Positions 1 to 7,250 of a DNA stretch of 13,146 nt are shown here, piece by piece (within the stretch, counting starts at the first letter, position 1; each line of letters begins with the position of its first letter). Made by a program: the position numbers and the translations under genes. The notes under the pieces are model-generated. The model did no database searches and was not told where the DNA came from. It saw nothing but the letters and a program-made list of their open reading frames with translations. The stretch is from JBOFCS01 sp051646185 (GTDB lineage: Bacteria > Actinomycetota > Actinomycetes > Mycobacteriales > Mycobacteriaceae), in the NCBI GenBank assembly GCA_051646185.1, contig JBOFCS010000193.1:1-13146 (forward strand). The letters are read 5' to 3'.

Positions 1-7
1 CTGCGTT

Positions 8-463
8 TTACTTGCCACGGTTACCAGCTCTATGCAACTCCGCCGCGCGCGAGCCCAAAATCCATGCGGCATAAGCAAAAATCGCTGGACTGAACGCGGC
101 ACCAAACATACAAAAAAGCCACACAACACTCTGCCAATCAAACCGAGAGTTGCTTAAATTCGATCCTTGAATAATGGCCCCGACCAAATACCCTAGATAC
201 ATTAGAACAATAACCCCATACAATAGATGAACCACTGCAGCTATGCACATCACGCCGGCTGCACTAGCAAAAGCAATTCTACTTCTGCTAAGCACTACCG
301 GAATGCACATCGCAACGACCCCAGTCAACCACAATGGCAAGTTCTGCCACATCCACATCCACAACCACTGCCAGACTGACTTACCCTCGCTAAGGCAATA
401 CGAGCCAGCAACACTCAATACAATACCCAGCCCTACGGCTTGGACTAGTCTCATCCACCGCAT
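8..463 (-). CDS. Four-helix membrane protein with an alternating-Trp segment
   Basis: A 151-residue protein I cannot assign to a family. It has hydrophobic segments near residues 7-24, 42-60, 64-98 (long, possibly one extended helix or two short ones) and 110-137, and a basic C-terminus (RAAELHRAGNRGK). A striking stretch at residues 31-39 alternates Trp with other residues (WQWLWMWMW), followed by Trp45, on a loop or interfacial segment between helices 1 and 2. The ATG at 463 is supported by GAGGTGGG at 467-474. It begins 21 nt after the stop of the broken LGFP gene, so it was probably in the same transcript; a role in membrane or envelope association with that protein is only inference. The frame is intact although its two upstream neighbours are disrupted. 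Confidence 0.7.
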   Translation of the reverse strand: MRWMRLVQAVGLGIVLSVAGSYCLSEGKSVWQWLWMWMWQNLPLWLTGVVAMCIPVVLSRSRIAFASAAGVMCIAAVVHLLYGVIVLMYLGYLVGAIIQGSNLSNSRFDWQSVVWLFCMFGAAFSPAIFAYAAWILGSRAAELHRAGNRGK

Positions 464-484
464 CTACCCACCTCATTTCATCCA

Positions 485-1923
485 TCAGCGTACCGTGCCA
501 CTAGCCCAATTCGAAGAACTTGCCACTACTGGCTGCAACGGGTATGAATTAGGAAAAAAGTCAGGGAATAAACAGTTAACTGAATCCTTATCCCACTTTC
601 CCACTGTTACCCAGCCGCTATTACCTGGGGTGACCCAATCCTTCATGTATGCTTCAGCATTCGGCATTTTCCTTCTTGTGCCATTTATCGAAAAAGCTTT
701 CATTGACGCTGAAAACCCCATATCAAAGTCTGCTTTGATCCCATCATCCACACCAGGAAAGTCGCAAAAAGGTTGGGTGGCTAAGGCTATTAATCTTGAA
801 TCTTACCACGTCAGGATAATCACCAGATGCCTTAGACACCGGAGTCATACTTATCCCGTTAGCATCAGCAGTTCTTGTAAACGTCTGATTTGGACCAACA
901 GGGAAGACAGTCCATTTTTGGGTGGTTTCCCCAATGTGCGGGATCATTTTCACAGCCTTAGCACCCTGACGACTCTGATCCACCGCAACATTCACATCGA
1001 TACGAATTCGATGACTTCCCTCAGGATCATAGCTTCGCCCATCACCCTTGTACGATTCCAAGAGTGCCAACTCACCTAACACACCGATAGTACCCAAAAT
1101 TGCCGCTCTTTTAGCGATATCACACGGAGCCATTAGCCATTCGTCGGGGATGTAGTCTTGCCAGCGGAAGGTGGACATTTGTATCTCACCCACGGCACGA
1201 CCATCGGCATACCAATCAATAGGCCCACCTTGAAAGATTTGCCGTTTCCCACCAGGAATATCAAACTCTTCTGTTGTTGGATACCCGTAGTTCCCGTTTT
1301 CCCAATTAGCTTGACCCCAAATAGTTCCGATAGCACCACCCACAACATGGGCACCGCTAAGCGGACTCCAATACACCGACGCTCGTTCAAACGTTTGAAA
1401 CTTACCCCCATACCGGGTTAACGACTGCTCACCAGCCTTCGGGAACCCTAGTGTCCGCTCCGCACCCGCTGAACGCCACCTGGTGCGGATCTCACCCCAC
1501 GTTATTTGCGCACCCGTGCTTGGTGACCAATAAATTGATCCACCTTTAAAATCGTTGTACGCACCCCCGGTAACTCTTATTTCCCGGGTCGTGGGATACC
1601 CAAGAACACCATTTTCCCACTGCACACCCGCCCATTTACCGCGAATCAACCCACCCACAGTATTAGCATGACCACCAGAAACAGCCGGATGCCAATAAAT
1701 ACTGGCATCGTTGGTTGAATGTTTGAAACTTCCCGCCCCGGGCCGCATTTGCTTCGACAGCGGTAGCTAAACCATAGTTAAAGCCCAATGTCTTATTTTG
1801 GGTGTATTCCTCAAATATTTTCCCCACAATAGCTGGTTCAGCACGAGCGATAGGGTGCACAACTTGAGACAAAAGCACAGCAATAAGAACAATGCCTCCC
1901 CGGAACCCTTTCCGGCGCCTCAT
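485..1923 (-). pseudogene. Secreted LGFP-repeat cell-wall protein, broken by two frameshifts
   Basis: Three overlapping frames form one gene. ATG at 1923 begins a signal peptide (MRRRKGFRGGIVLIAVLLSQ core, cleaved near ARA before EPAIVGK). Four LGFP repeats follow, recognised by LGFN, LGYP, LGFP and YGYP cores and by GGKFQTF...ASIYW and GGSIYWSP-type ends; LGFP repeats occur in mycolyltransferases and other cell-wall proteins and are thought to bind the envelope. A C-terminal region of about 240 residues has a weak resemblance to secreted actinobacterial domains ending in FPxxExY (here MPNAEAY). Frame 1 is lost at a duplicated 4-bp unit (1710-1717) and frame 2 at an A5 run (766-770, T5 on the coding strand). 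Removing one 4-bp unit and one base gives a continuous frame of 477 codons. The start overlaps the upstream stop in ATGA. The gene is inactive as assembled unless slippage or phase variation restores it. Confidence 0.75.
1710..1717 (-). repeat. 4-bp tandem duplication (GTTG)2 causing a frameshift
   Basis: On the coding strand this reads CAACCAAC. With one copy the first LGFP repeat reads GGKFQTFNDASIYWHP, which matches the spacing in repeats 2 and 3 (two residues between the Phe and the Ala/Gly-Ser). With two copies the frame shifts and stops at 1663. Confidence 0.7.
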
Positions 1924-2243
1924 GGAAGAAGCACTTCCGCTTGACTTGAGCCTGGAGCGAAAGACCAACTAGCATAAACAGTCTCATTCAACCCTTGATC
2001 CCCGGTCACAGTGACTTTCACTCCGGTTGCAGTGAACTCCAAAGCAGAAGGCACCACAACCCCAGACGCCGTGCGGGTTTTAAAATTAGCAACTTGACCT
2101 ACTGGCTTACCTCTACTATTCAGAATTTCATAATTAGAATTACCCAAACTCTTAACCGTCAAATTCCCATACTTGCCGCAAAAGCACAATTTACTGACTC
2201 AGAACTGTGCCTAGCGCCCAGCCTAGAATCGCTCCACGAACCG
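1920..2243 (-). pseudogene. 5'-truncated, frame-disrupted remnant of a secreted-protein gene
   Basis: An open frame runs from about 2198 to a TGA at 1920-1922 and encodes a beta-strand-rich stretch (LTVKSLGNSNYEILNSRGK onward, through VKVTVTGDQGLNETVYASW). It resembles the small extracellular domains common in secreted actinobacterial proteins, with a D/N-x-x-G-K-x-V-G turn. The only start codons in this frame (TTG at 2189, TTG further in) have no ribosome-binding site or signal peptide. Just upstream, other frames encode a hydrophobic stretch AVRGAILGWALGTVLS and then VNCAFAASMG. Two single-base insertions would join these into a plausible signal peptide cleaved after AFAA, but no start codon precedes it and its upstream part overlaps the end of dapC. 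I read this as a truncated, decayed gene. Its stop overlaps the ATG of the LGFP gene in an ATGA, suggesting the two were once translationally coupled. The function is unknown. Confidence 0.55.
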
Positions 2244-3389
2244 CTAAACCGAGTCCGACTCCCCCAGCCGTTGCACTGCTGCTGCTATTCGTTCATCGTT
2301 AGCGGTCAAAGCAATTCGCACATACTGGGCGCCGCTAGGGCCATAAAATTCTCCTGGTGCGGTGAGAATCCCACGTTCAGCAAACCACTCCACCGTCATT
2401 CGACAAGGCTCTCCCCGAGTGGCCCACAAATAAAGTCCAGCTTGTGAATGATCGACAGTAAACCCAGCCGATTGCACAGCCGCCAGTAGACTATCGCGGC
2501 GCTTTCGGTACCGTTCCCGTTGCAGGTTTTCATGCTCATCATCACTAAGAGCAACCGTCATAGCAGCCTGAATAGGAAGTGGCACAATCATTCCCGCATG
2601 TTTGCGAACCTGAAGTAACTCAGCAACCAATTGCCCATCACCAGTGACAAACCCAGCCCGGTAACTGGCCAAGGAAGAAGTTTTAGATAACGAATGCACC
2701 GCAAGCAGCCCAGTAAAGTCTCCACCGCTTACCCGCGGATCAAGGATGGAAACTGTTTCCCCCTCCCAACATAAGCCCAGATAGCACTCATCCGACACTA
2801 CGATGGCACCGCGCTCTCGCGCCCAATCCACTACCTTCCGAAGGTGTTTTACCCCAAGAACTTTCCCAGTAGGATTCGAAGGAGAATTGATGAATACCAC
2901 TGCCGCCGACTCTGGGCCTAACTGATTTAACCCATCAGCTCGCGCTATCCTAGCGTGCGCAAGCAAGGCACCCACCTCATAAGTGGGATACGCCAACTCA
3001 GGGATAACCACCAAATCTTCGCTGCCAACCCCCAACAAAGTGGGAAGCCACGCAATAAGTTCCTTAGTCCCAATCACCGGCAACACCGCTTCCGGCGACA
3101 CTCCCGTCACCCCATAACGACGCGCTAAAGCCGCTGCTGCCGCTTCCCGCAAAGCTCGGGTACCAGCAGTGGTCGGATACCCCGGCTCAGCGGCCACCGA
3201 GGCCAGGGCTTGTTGAATCTTGGGGTCCACCGGGTCCACCGGGGTACCCACCGAAAGATCAATAATCCCATCAGGATGCGCTGAAGCTACAGCTTTAGCC
3301 CCAGCAAGGCTATCCCAGGGGAAATCAGGCAACCGTGCCGAAACTCCACGGCCACCAGCAAAAAATGAGGTCTGCGCCGAAGAGCTCAT
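2244..3389 (-). CDS. dapC: N-succinyldiaminopimelate aminotransferase (DapC)
   Basis: A PLP-dependent fold type I aminotransferase of the DapC subgroup. It converts N-succinyl-2-amino-6-oxopimelate with glutamate into N-succinyl-LL-2,6-diaminopimelate in the lysine and peptidoglycan pathway. Visible class I/II signatures are FPWDSLAGAK near the start, DLSVGTPVDP, GYPTTAG (70-76), the SNPTG loop with Asn172, Asp200 and Tyr203 (SDECYLG), and the Schiff-base lysine Lys236 in SLSKTSSLASYRAGF with phosphate-binding Arg244. YVRIAL near the C-terminus carries the carboxylate-binding Arg. Length is 381 aa against about 362 in M. tuberculosis. The ATG at 3389 follows the fdxC stop by 8 nt, with the ribosome-binding site inside the end of fdxC. 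Substrate assignment rests on the fdxC-dapC gene order and overall similarity. dapC is the last intact core gene; the decayed module starts right after its stop. Confidence 0.93.
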   Translation of the reverse strand: MSSSAQTSFFAGGRGVSARLPDFPWDSLAGAKAVASAHPDGIIDLSVGTPVDPVDPKIQQALASVAAEPGYPTTAGTRALREAAAAALARRYGVTGVSPEAVLPVIGTKELIAWLPTLLGVGSEDLVVIPELAYPTYEVGALLAHARIARADGLNQLGPESAAVVFINSPSNPTGKVLGVKHLRKVVDWARERGAIVVSDECYLGLCWEGETVSILDPRVSGGDFTGLLAVHSLSKTSSLASYRAGFVTGDGQLVAELLQVRKHAGMIVPLPIQAAMTVALSDDEHENLQRERYRKRRDSLLAAVQSAGFTVDHSQAGLYLWATRGEPCRMTVEWFAERGILTAPGEFYGPSGAQYVRIALTANDERIAAAVQRLGESDSV

Positions 3390-3397
3390 TGACGAAT

Positions 3398-3724
3398 TCA
3401 GTGCTCGCCACCCATCGGCGGAAGCGCCTTAATGAACGGTGGATCAAAATCAGTCTTACCCACCTTTGCCGCACCACCCGGGGAGCCAAGATCGTCAAAA
3501 AAATCGACGTTTGCAGCGTTGTAGGCTACCCACTGATCCGGGACATCATCTTCATAAAAGATTGCCTCTACCGGACAAACAGGCTCGCAAGCGCCACAGT
3601 CCACGCACTCATCGGGGTGGATGTACAGCATGCGTCCACCCTCATAAATGCAATCAACAGGGCACTCTTCGATGCATGCCTTGTCGAGCACGTCGACACA
3701 CGGCTCTGCAATCGTGTATGTCAC
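3398..3724 (-). CDS. fdxC: Seven-iron ferredoxin (3Fe-4S / 4Fe-4S), FdxC type
   Basis: A 108-residue soluble electron carrier with two clusters. By alignment with Azotobacter-type 7Fe ferredoxins, Cys9, Cys17 and Cys50 hold the 3Fe-4S cluster and Cys21, Cys40, Cys43 and Cys46 the 4Fe-4S cluster; Cys25 is an extra cysteine, as in that family. The motif CVDCGACEPVCP spans residues 40-51. The long C-terminal tail (FFDDLGSPGGAAKVGKTDFD) is typical of actinobacterial FdxC. Start is GTG at 3724, with GAGGAG (3732-3737) 7 nt upstream. The stop is 8 nt before dapC, so the pair is almost certainly one transcript, as in mycobacteria (Rv1177-Rv1178). Likely clients include radical-SAM or P450 enzymes; the neighbouring FbiC is an attractive but unproven one. 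Confidence 0.96.
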   Translation of the reverse strand: MTYTIAEPCVDVLDKACIEECPVDCIYEGGRMLYIHPDECVDCGACEPVCPVEAIFYEDDVPDQWVAYNAANVDFFDDLGSPGGAAKVGKTDFDPPFIKALPPMGGEH

Positions 3725-3788
3725 TGCCGCTCTCCTCGTCTTACCCAGTTATGCACCAGCAATTCTTTGGTGCAATATTCAACTAGTA

Positions 3789-3794
3789 ATATTA
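3789..3794 (-). promoter_or_regulatory. Possible -10 element for fdxC-dapC
   Basis: TAATAT on the minus strand, in an AT-rich patch 64 nt upstream of the fdxC start. A convincing -35 at standard spacing is not visible. It is included because the 140-nt gap after fbiC is the natural place for an fdxC promoter. Confidence 0.25.
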
Positions 3795-3824
3795 TCTCTT
3801 GCGTCATCAACGTCGTCACTGGCA

Positions 3825-3857
3825 GGTAGGCCTAACAACCTCTAGGACTGCCCTACC
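3825..3857 (-). terminator. Imperfect hairpin downstream of fbiC
   Basis: Outer arms GGTAGG and CCTACC, with an inner CCTA/TAGG pairing, lie 8 nt after the fbiC stop in the 140-nt gap before fdxC. No T tract follows. It is a possible weak terminator separating fbiC from fdxC transcription. Confidence 0.3.
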
Positions 3858-3864
3858 GAAGTAT

Positions 3865-6507
3865 TTACGCAACACGACGTGCGTGCAGTGTGGTTCGTTC
3901 CCGCGCTGGGCGGCCAATTCCTTCGGCTATCTCCCGCAACTCTGCGACCGTCTTTGCTGAGCCGTGCTCCGAGCCAGCCATTCGGGAAATAGTTTCTTCC
4001 ATCAGCGTCCCGCCCAGGTCGTTTGCTCCGCCGCGAAGCATCGCTTGACTACCAACAACACCAAGTTTGACCCAACTTGTTTGAATATTGGAAATACGAC
4101 CATGCAGCATGACCCTGGCTAAAGCATGGACTGCCCGATTATCTCGATTGGTTGGACCTGGACGGGCTGCACCAGCGAGATACAGCGGGGCACTTTGATG
4201 TACAAAGGGAAGCGGCACAAATTCGGTGAAGCCGCCAGTCTCATCCTGAATTTTACTGAGCACCCGAAGATGACCCACCCAATGTTGCGGACTATCCACA
4301 TGGCCGTACATCATTGTTGAACTGGAACGCAACCCTACTTTATGGGCAGTAGTGACCACATCAATCCAGGTTTGGCTGGGCAACTTGCCTTTAGTCAGCA
4401 CCCAACGGACTTCATCGTCCAATATTTCTGCGGCGGTTCCTGGAATTGTGTCCAGACCCGCTTCCCGTAATTCGGTAAGCCAGTCAACAACACTCATTCC
4501 GCTGCGGGAGGCACCATTAACAATTTCCATCGGACTAAAGGCATGAACATGCATAGCCGGGACCCTGGCTTTCACCGCCCGCACCAGATCCGCATACCCG
4601 GTCACCGGCAATTCTGGATCAATCCCACCTTGCATACAGACCTCAGTGGCACCGGCAACATGCGCTTCCCAGGCCCGGTCCGCTACTTCTGCTGCCGATA
4701 AAGTGAAGGCATCCGCATCCCCTTTGCGTTGTGCAAAAGCACAGAAGCGGCAGCCGGTGTAACAAATGTTGGTGAAGTTGATATTTCGGTTCACCACATA
4801 AGTGACCTCATCACCAACAGTATCTTTACGCACGTTATCTGCTAAAGAAATAAATGCTTCTAACTCAGGGCCTTCGGCTGTCGCTAGGGCTAAATAATGC
4901 TCATCTGAGCAGCCAGCTGGATTTTTTTCAGCTGAACGCAAGGCCGCCAACACATCTCGGTCTAGTCGGACCGGAGTTGCCAACCCCCCAAGTTCCATTA
5001 CCTGCTCTCGAATGGATTCCCAATCCCCGAAGGCACTTGTGAGATCGCTTCGGGTGTCGGCTTTCCGGCCCTGAACATCAATAGCACTACCCAAATCGAC
5101 TCGACCACTTGATTCCCAGGATTCGTCTGGCTCCTGCCACGGTAAGCCCTGAGGGCGCACATTTTCTTTGGCTAATCCGGTTACCGGGTCTGCTAAAGCC
5201 TGCACATGTGCACTAATTCGTGGGTCAATCCATGGCGACCCCGCCACCACGTACGGGGGTTGTGCGGTAATCCGTTCCACCAAATCAAAACCCGCGTCGA
5301 GGGTTATCTGAGCAAGCACATCAAGGTTTGGCCACGGACGTTCCGGATTCACATGATCAGGGGTCAGTGGCGATACCCCTCCCCAATCATCAATTCCAGC
5401 ACCAATTAACGCTGCACACTCTTGCGCTTCCACTAAATTTGGCGGCGCCTGAATCCTCATTTTAGGGCCAAGGAGTAAGCGGGTCACTGCAATAGCAGCC
5501 AAGAACTCTTCTAGCCCCACATCGGCTACCCCACGCATAGCTGTATCAGACTTGGCTCGGAAGTTTTGAATAATCACTTCCTGAATATGCCCAAATGCCT
5601 TGTGCACTTTCCTAATTGCCATTATTGACTCGACACGTTCTTGATAATTTTCACCAATGCCAATGAGCAATCCGGTGGTAAAAGGCACGGCTAACCGACC
5701 AGCATCGGTCAAGGTTCGCAGGCGAACCTCAGGATCTTTATCCGGGCTTCCGTAGTGCGCAAGACCTGGTGTCTCAAAAAGCCTTCGTGAGGTTGTTTCC
5801 AGCATCATGCCCATCGACGGTGCCACCGGCTTAAGTCGAGATAGCTCTTCCCAACTCATCACCCCAGGATTGAGATGCGGCAGCAATCCCGTCTCCTCCA
5901 GGACCCGAATTGCCATAGCACGCACATAATCGAGCGTGGAGTCATAGCCGCGTTCATCGAGCCACTGTTTGGCTTCATCCCAGCGCTCTTCTGGACGATC
6001 CCCTAAGGTGAATAATGCTTCTTTGCAACCAAGTTCAGCCCCTTGGCGAGCAATGCTCAGGATTTCCTCGGCTTCCATGAACATGCCTTGACCATTGGCT
6101 TTGAGCTTGCCTGGCACTGTTACAAAAGTGCAATAATGGCATCTATCTCGGCAAAGATGAGTTATAGGAATAAAGACCTTGCGTGAATAGGTCACCGGAA
6201 GCTTCCCCGTGCTACCTCGGTGACCAGTTCCCAACAATCCAGCATCCCGAACTAAAGCTGCGCTACGGCATAAATCACTGAGCGCTTCGCCTCTAGCTTG
6301 AAGAGCGATAACTGCCTCATCACTATTAAGTGCAACCCCGTCACGAGCTCGGCGAAGTACCCGACGCATAGCCGAATCAGTCGGCGGAACTAAGTCCACT
6401 ATCGACGCTCGCGTCGGCAACTTGACCGTCGGCATTGGAAGCTCAACCAGGGCTTTGTCCGCATTAGCCCGGTCACCATAATTACTCACCCCCCGATCAT
6501 GCGCCAT
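3865..6507 (-). CDS. fbiC: FbiC: bifunctional F0 synthase (CofG-CofH fusion) of coenzyme F420 synthesis
   Basis: Makes 7,8-didemethyl-8-hydroxy-5-deazariboflavin (F0), the chromophore of coenzyme F420, from tyrosine and 5-amino-6-ribitylamino-uracil. The 880-residue protein carries two radical-SAM modules. The N-terminal CofG part has the cluster motif C119-x3-C123-x2-C126 (CRDRCHYCTF). The C-terminal CofH part has C582-x3-C586-x2-C589 (CYTGCRFCAF). Conserved blocks such as GLAHYGSPDKDP, SPLTPDHVNPERPWP, SAFGDWESIREQV, CMQGGIDPELPVTGYADL and GGTLMEETISRMAGSEHGS match mycobacterial FbiC (856 aa) closely. The extra length is an N-terminal extension of about 25 residues. The ATG at 6507 has GAGG unusually close; GTG at 6489 is an alternative start. 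Both clusters are complete and the frame is intact, so the enzyme should be active. The adjacent ferredoxin gene may supply electrons. Confidence 0.97.
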   Translation of the reverse strand: MAHDRGVSNYGDRANADKALVELPMPTVKLPTRASIVDLVPPTDSAMRRVLRRARDGVALNSDEAVIALQARGEALSDLCRSAALVRDAGLLGTGHRGSTGKLPVTYSRKVFIPITHLCRDRCHYCTFVTVPGKLKANGQGMFMEAEEILSIARQGAELGCKEALFTLGDRPEERWDEAKQWLDERGYDSTLDYVRAMAIRVLEETGLLPHLNPGVMSWEELSRLKPVAPSMGMMLETTSRRLFETPGLAHYGSPDKDPEVRLRTLTDAGRLAVPFTTGLLIGIGENYQERVESIMAIRKVHKAFGHIQEVIIQNFRAKSDTAMRGVADVGLEEFLAAIAVTRLLLGPKMRIQAPPNLVEAQECAALIGAGIDDWGGVSPLTPDHVNPERPWPNLDVLAQITLDAGFDLVERITAQPPYVVAGSPWIDPRISAHVQALADPVTGLAKENVRPQGLPWQEPDESWESSGRVDLGSAIDVQGRKADTRSDLTSAFGDWESIREQVMELGGLATPVRLDRDVLAALRSAEKNPAGCSDEHYLALATAEGPELEAFISLADNVRKDTVGDEVTYVVNRNINFTNICYTGCRFCAFAQRKGDADAFTLSAAEVADRAWEAHVAGATEVCMQGGIDPELPVTGYADLVRAVKARVPAMHVHAFSPMEIVNGASRSGMSVVDWLTELREAGLDTIPGTAAEILDDEVRWVLTKGKLPSQTWIDVVTTAHKVGLRSSSTMMYGHVDSPQHWVGHLRVLSKIQDETGGFTEFVPLPFVHQSAPLYLAGAARPGPTNRDNRAVHALARVMLHGRISNIQTSWVKLGVVGSQAMLRGGANDLGGTLMEETISRMAGSEHGSAKTVAELREIAEGIGRPARERTTLHARRVA

Positions 6508-6542
6508 GCCTCAGAACCGCTCGGGCTCAGGCCCCAAAAATC

Positions 6543-6956
6543 TCACTTCACCAACCGCGACGGCGCTCCGACAAAAGAACGTCCTACTACAAACGAGAAT
6601 CCAGGGATAAACCCCACAGCCAGCACAAAGAGCGAACGCCAGTCATTAGGAAGAAGCACATCAGCGCCGGGACCTCCAATAAACATAAAAGTCGCCACCA
6701 CAAGCAGCCATACCCATAAGGACAAACCAACCCGGCCATATCCCTTGCCATATTGTGCTGCCAGGTATACAAGAAGAAGATTAATGGCACCAGCAATGCC
6801 AGCGCTCACCGGAAAGTGCTGGGTACCCCAGTTAAGAGGCAAATAAAACACTGCAATCACAGCACTCTCGAGTGCACCCAGAACCGTAATGACAGCAACC
6901 AGAACATCACATCTGATCAACAAATGAGAGCCCGCTGTTTTCTTTTTTTCTGACAC
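6543..6956 (-). CDS. Small integral membrane protein in the Rv1171 position
   Basis: A 137-residue protein with four predicted membrane helices, at about residues 16-40, 52-70, 76-95 and 108-124, and a charged start MSEKKK. No catalytic motif is visible. In M. tuberculosis a membrane protein of similar size (Rv1171) lies between mshB and fbiC, so orthology is inferred mainly from position. The function is unknown. The start is uncertain: GTG at 6956 gives a natural Lys-rich N-terminus but has no clear ribosome-binding site, while a TTG at 6998 would add 14 residues and lies just after the 51-residue ORF. The stop is 35 nt before fbiC, so the two are probably co-transcribed. Confidence 0.75.
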   Translation of the reverse strand: MSEKKKTAGSHLLIRCDVLVAVITVLGALESAVIAVFYLPLNWGTQHFPVSAGIAGAINLLLVYLAAQYGKGYGRVGLSLWVWLLVVATFMFIGGPGADVLLPNDWRSLFVLAVGFIPGFSFVVGRSFVGAPSRLVK

Positions 6957-7003
6957 ACCGTCAAGGATAATGGTGCAATGCCTTAGCAACCACGTCAAGC
7001 AAC

Positions 7004-7159
7004 TTAATCTACTGGCGGATACCCAAACATCGTGAGCAATTGACTTTGCATAGCCGCAAAACTATCCAGAATCCCGTAGTACGTTGCATGATCGGCTTCG
7101 GCAGAAGGTCGAAGCGAATCAACAAAAGCCGCAATAGCTAACTGTACTGAGTAATTCAT
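7004..7159 (-). CDS. Small hypothetical protein, 51 residues
   Basis: I do not recognise this protein. It runs from MNYSVQLAIAAFVDSLRPSA to MFGYPPVD and ends in TAA. It has no signal peptide or transmembrane segment of useful length and looks like two amphipathic helices (residues about 4-15 and 26-44) joined by a charged turn, with a Gly-Tyr-Pro-Pro tail. Support for translation is an ATG with AAGGGG 6 nt upstream and its place in a minus-strand gene set, directly before the Rv1171-like membrane gene and fbiC. It may be co-transcribed with them. Its role is unknown; a small partner or regulatory protein is only a guess. It could also be a remnant of a longer gene, but no homologous-looking extension is visible upstream. 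Confidence 0.6.
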   Translation of the reverse strand: MNYSVQLAIAAFVDSLRPSAEADHATYYGILDSFAAMQSQLLTMFGYPPVD

Positions 7160-7165
7160 GCATTA

Positions 7166-7171
7166 CCCCTT
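7166..7171 (-). promoter_or_regulatory. Strong Shine-Dalgarno of the 51-residue ORF
   Basis: AAGGGG on the minus strand, 6 nt upstream of the ATG at 7159. This is the main evidence that the short downstream ORF is translated. Confidence 0.6.
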
Positions 7172-7250
7172 CTCAAGGTAAATCCACTGAACCTACAAGG
7201 CTTGCTTTGTCCAGTTTATGCGGTCACAGTACCTTTTACAGCAGAATGCT

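Noticed and set aside
243..1079. A 278-codon plus-strand open frame
   Set aside because: It lies antisense across the membrane-protein gene and the LGFP gene, has no family-like features, is rich in His/Thr/Ser/Pro as expected from a complementary frame, and has no sensible ribosome-binding context.
1140..1923. LGFP repeats as a DNA-level tandem repeat or CRISPR-like array
   Set aside because: The periodicity is at protein level with diverged codons; there are no identical direct repeats with unique spacers.
1663..1968. Frame-1 fragment of the LGFP gene read as a separate 101-residue protein
   Set aside because: Its first 15 codons overlap the upstream frame without a ribosome-binding site, and its last residues are out-of-frame translation beyond the 4-bp duplication. 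It is the 5' part of one broken gene.
3335..3845. Several plus-strand open frames over fdxC (up to 164 codons)
   Set aside because: They are shadows of the ferredoxin and dapC coding strands. The minus-strand products carry unmistakable iron-sulfur and PLP motifs.
6956..7004. Fusion of the 51-residue ORF with the downstream membrane protein by a frameshift
   Set aside because: The two are in different frames, but each has plausible ends (TAA after GYPPVD; a Lys-rich start for the membrane protein), so two genes is the simpler reading.
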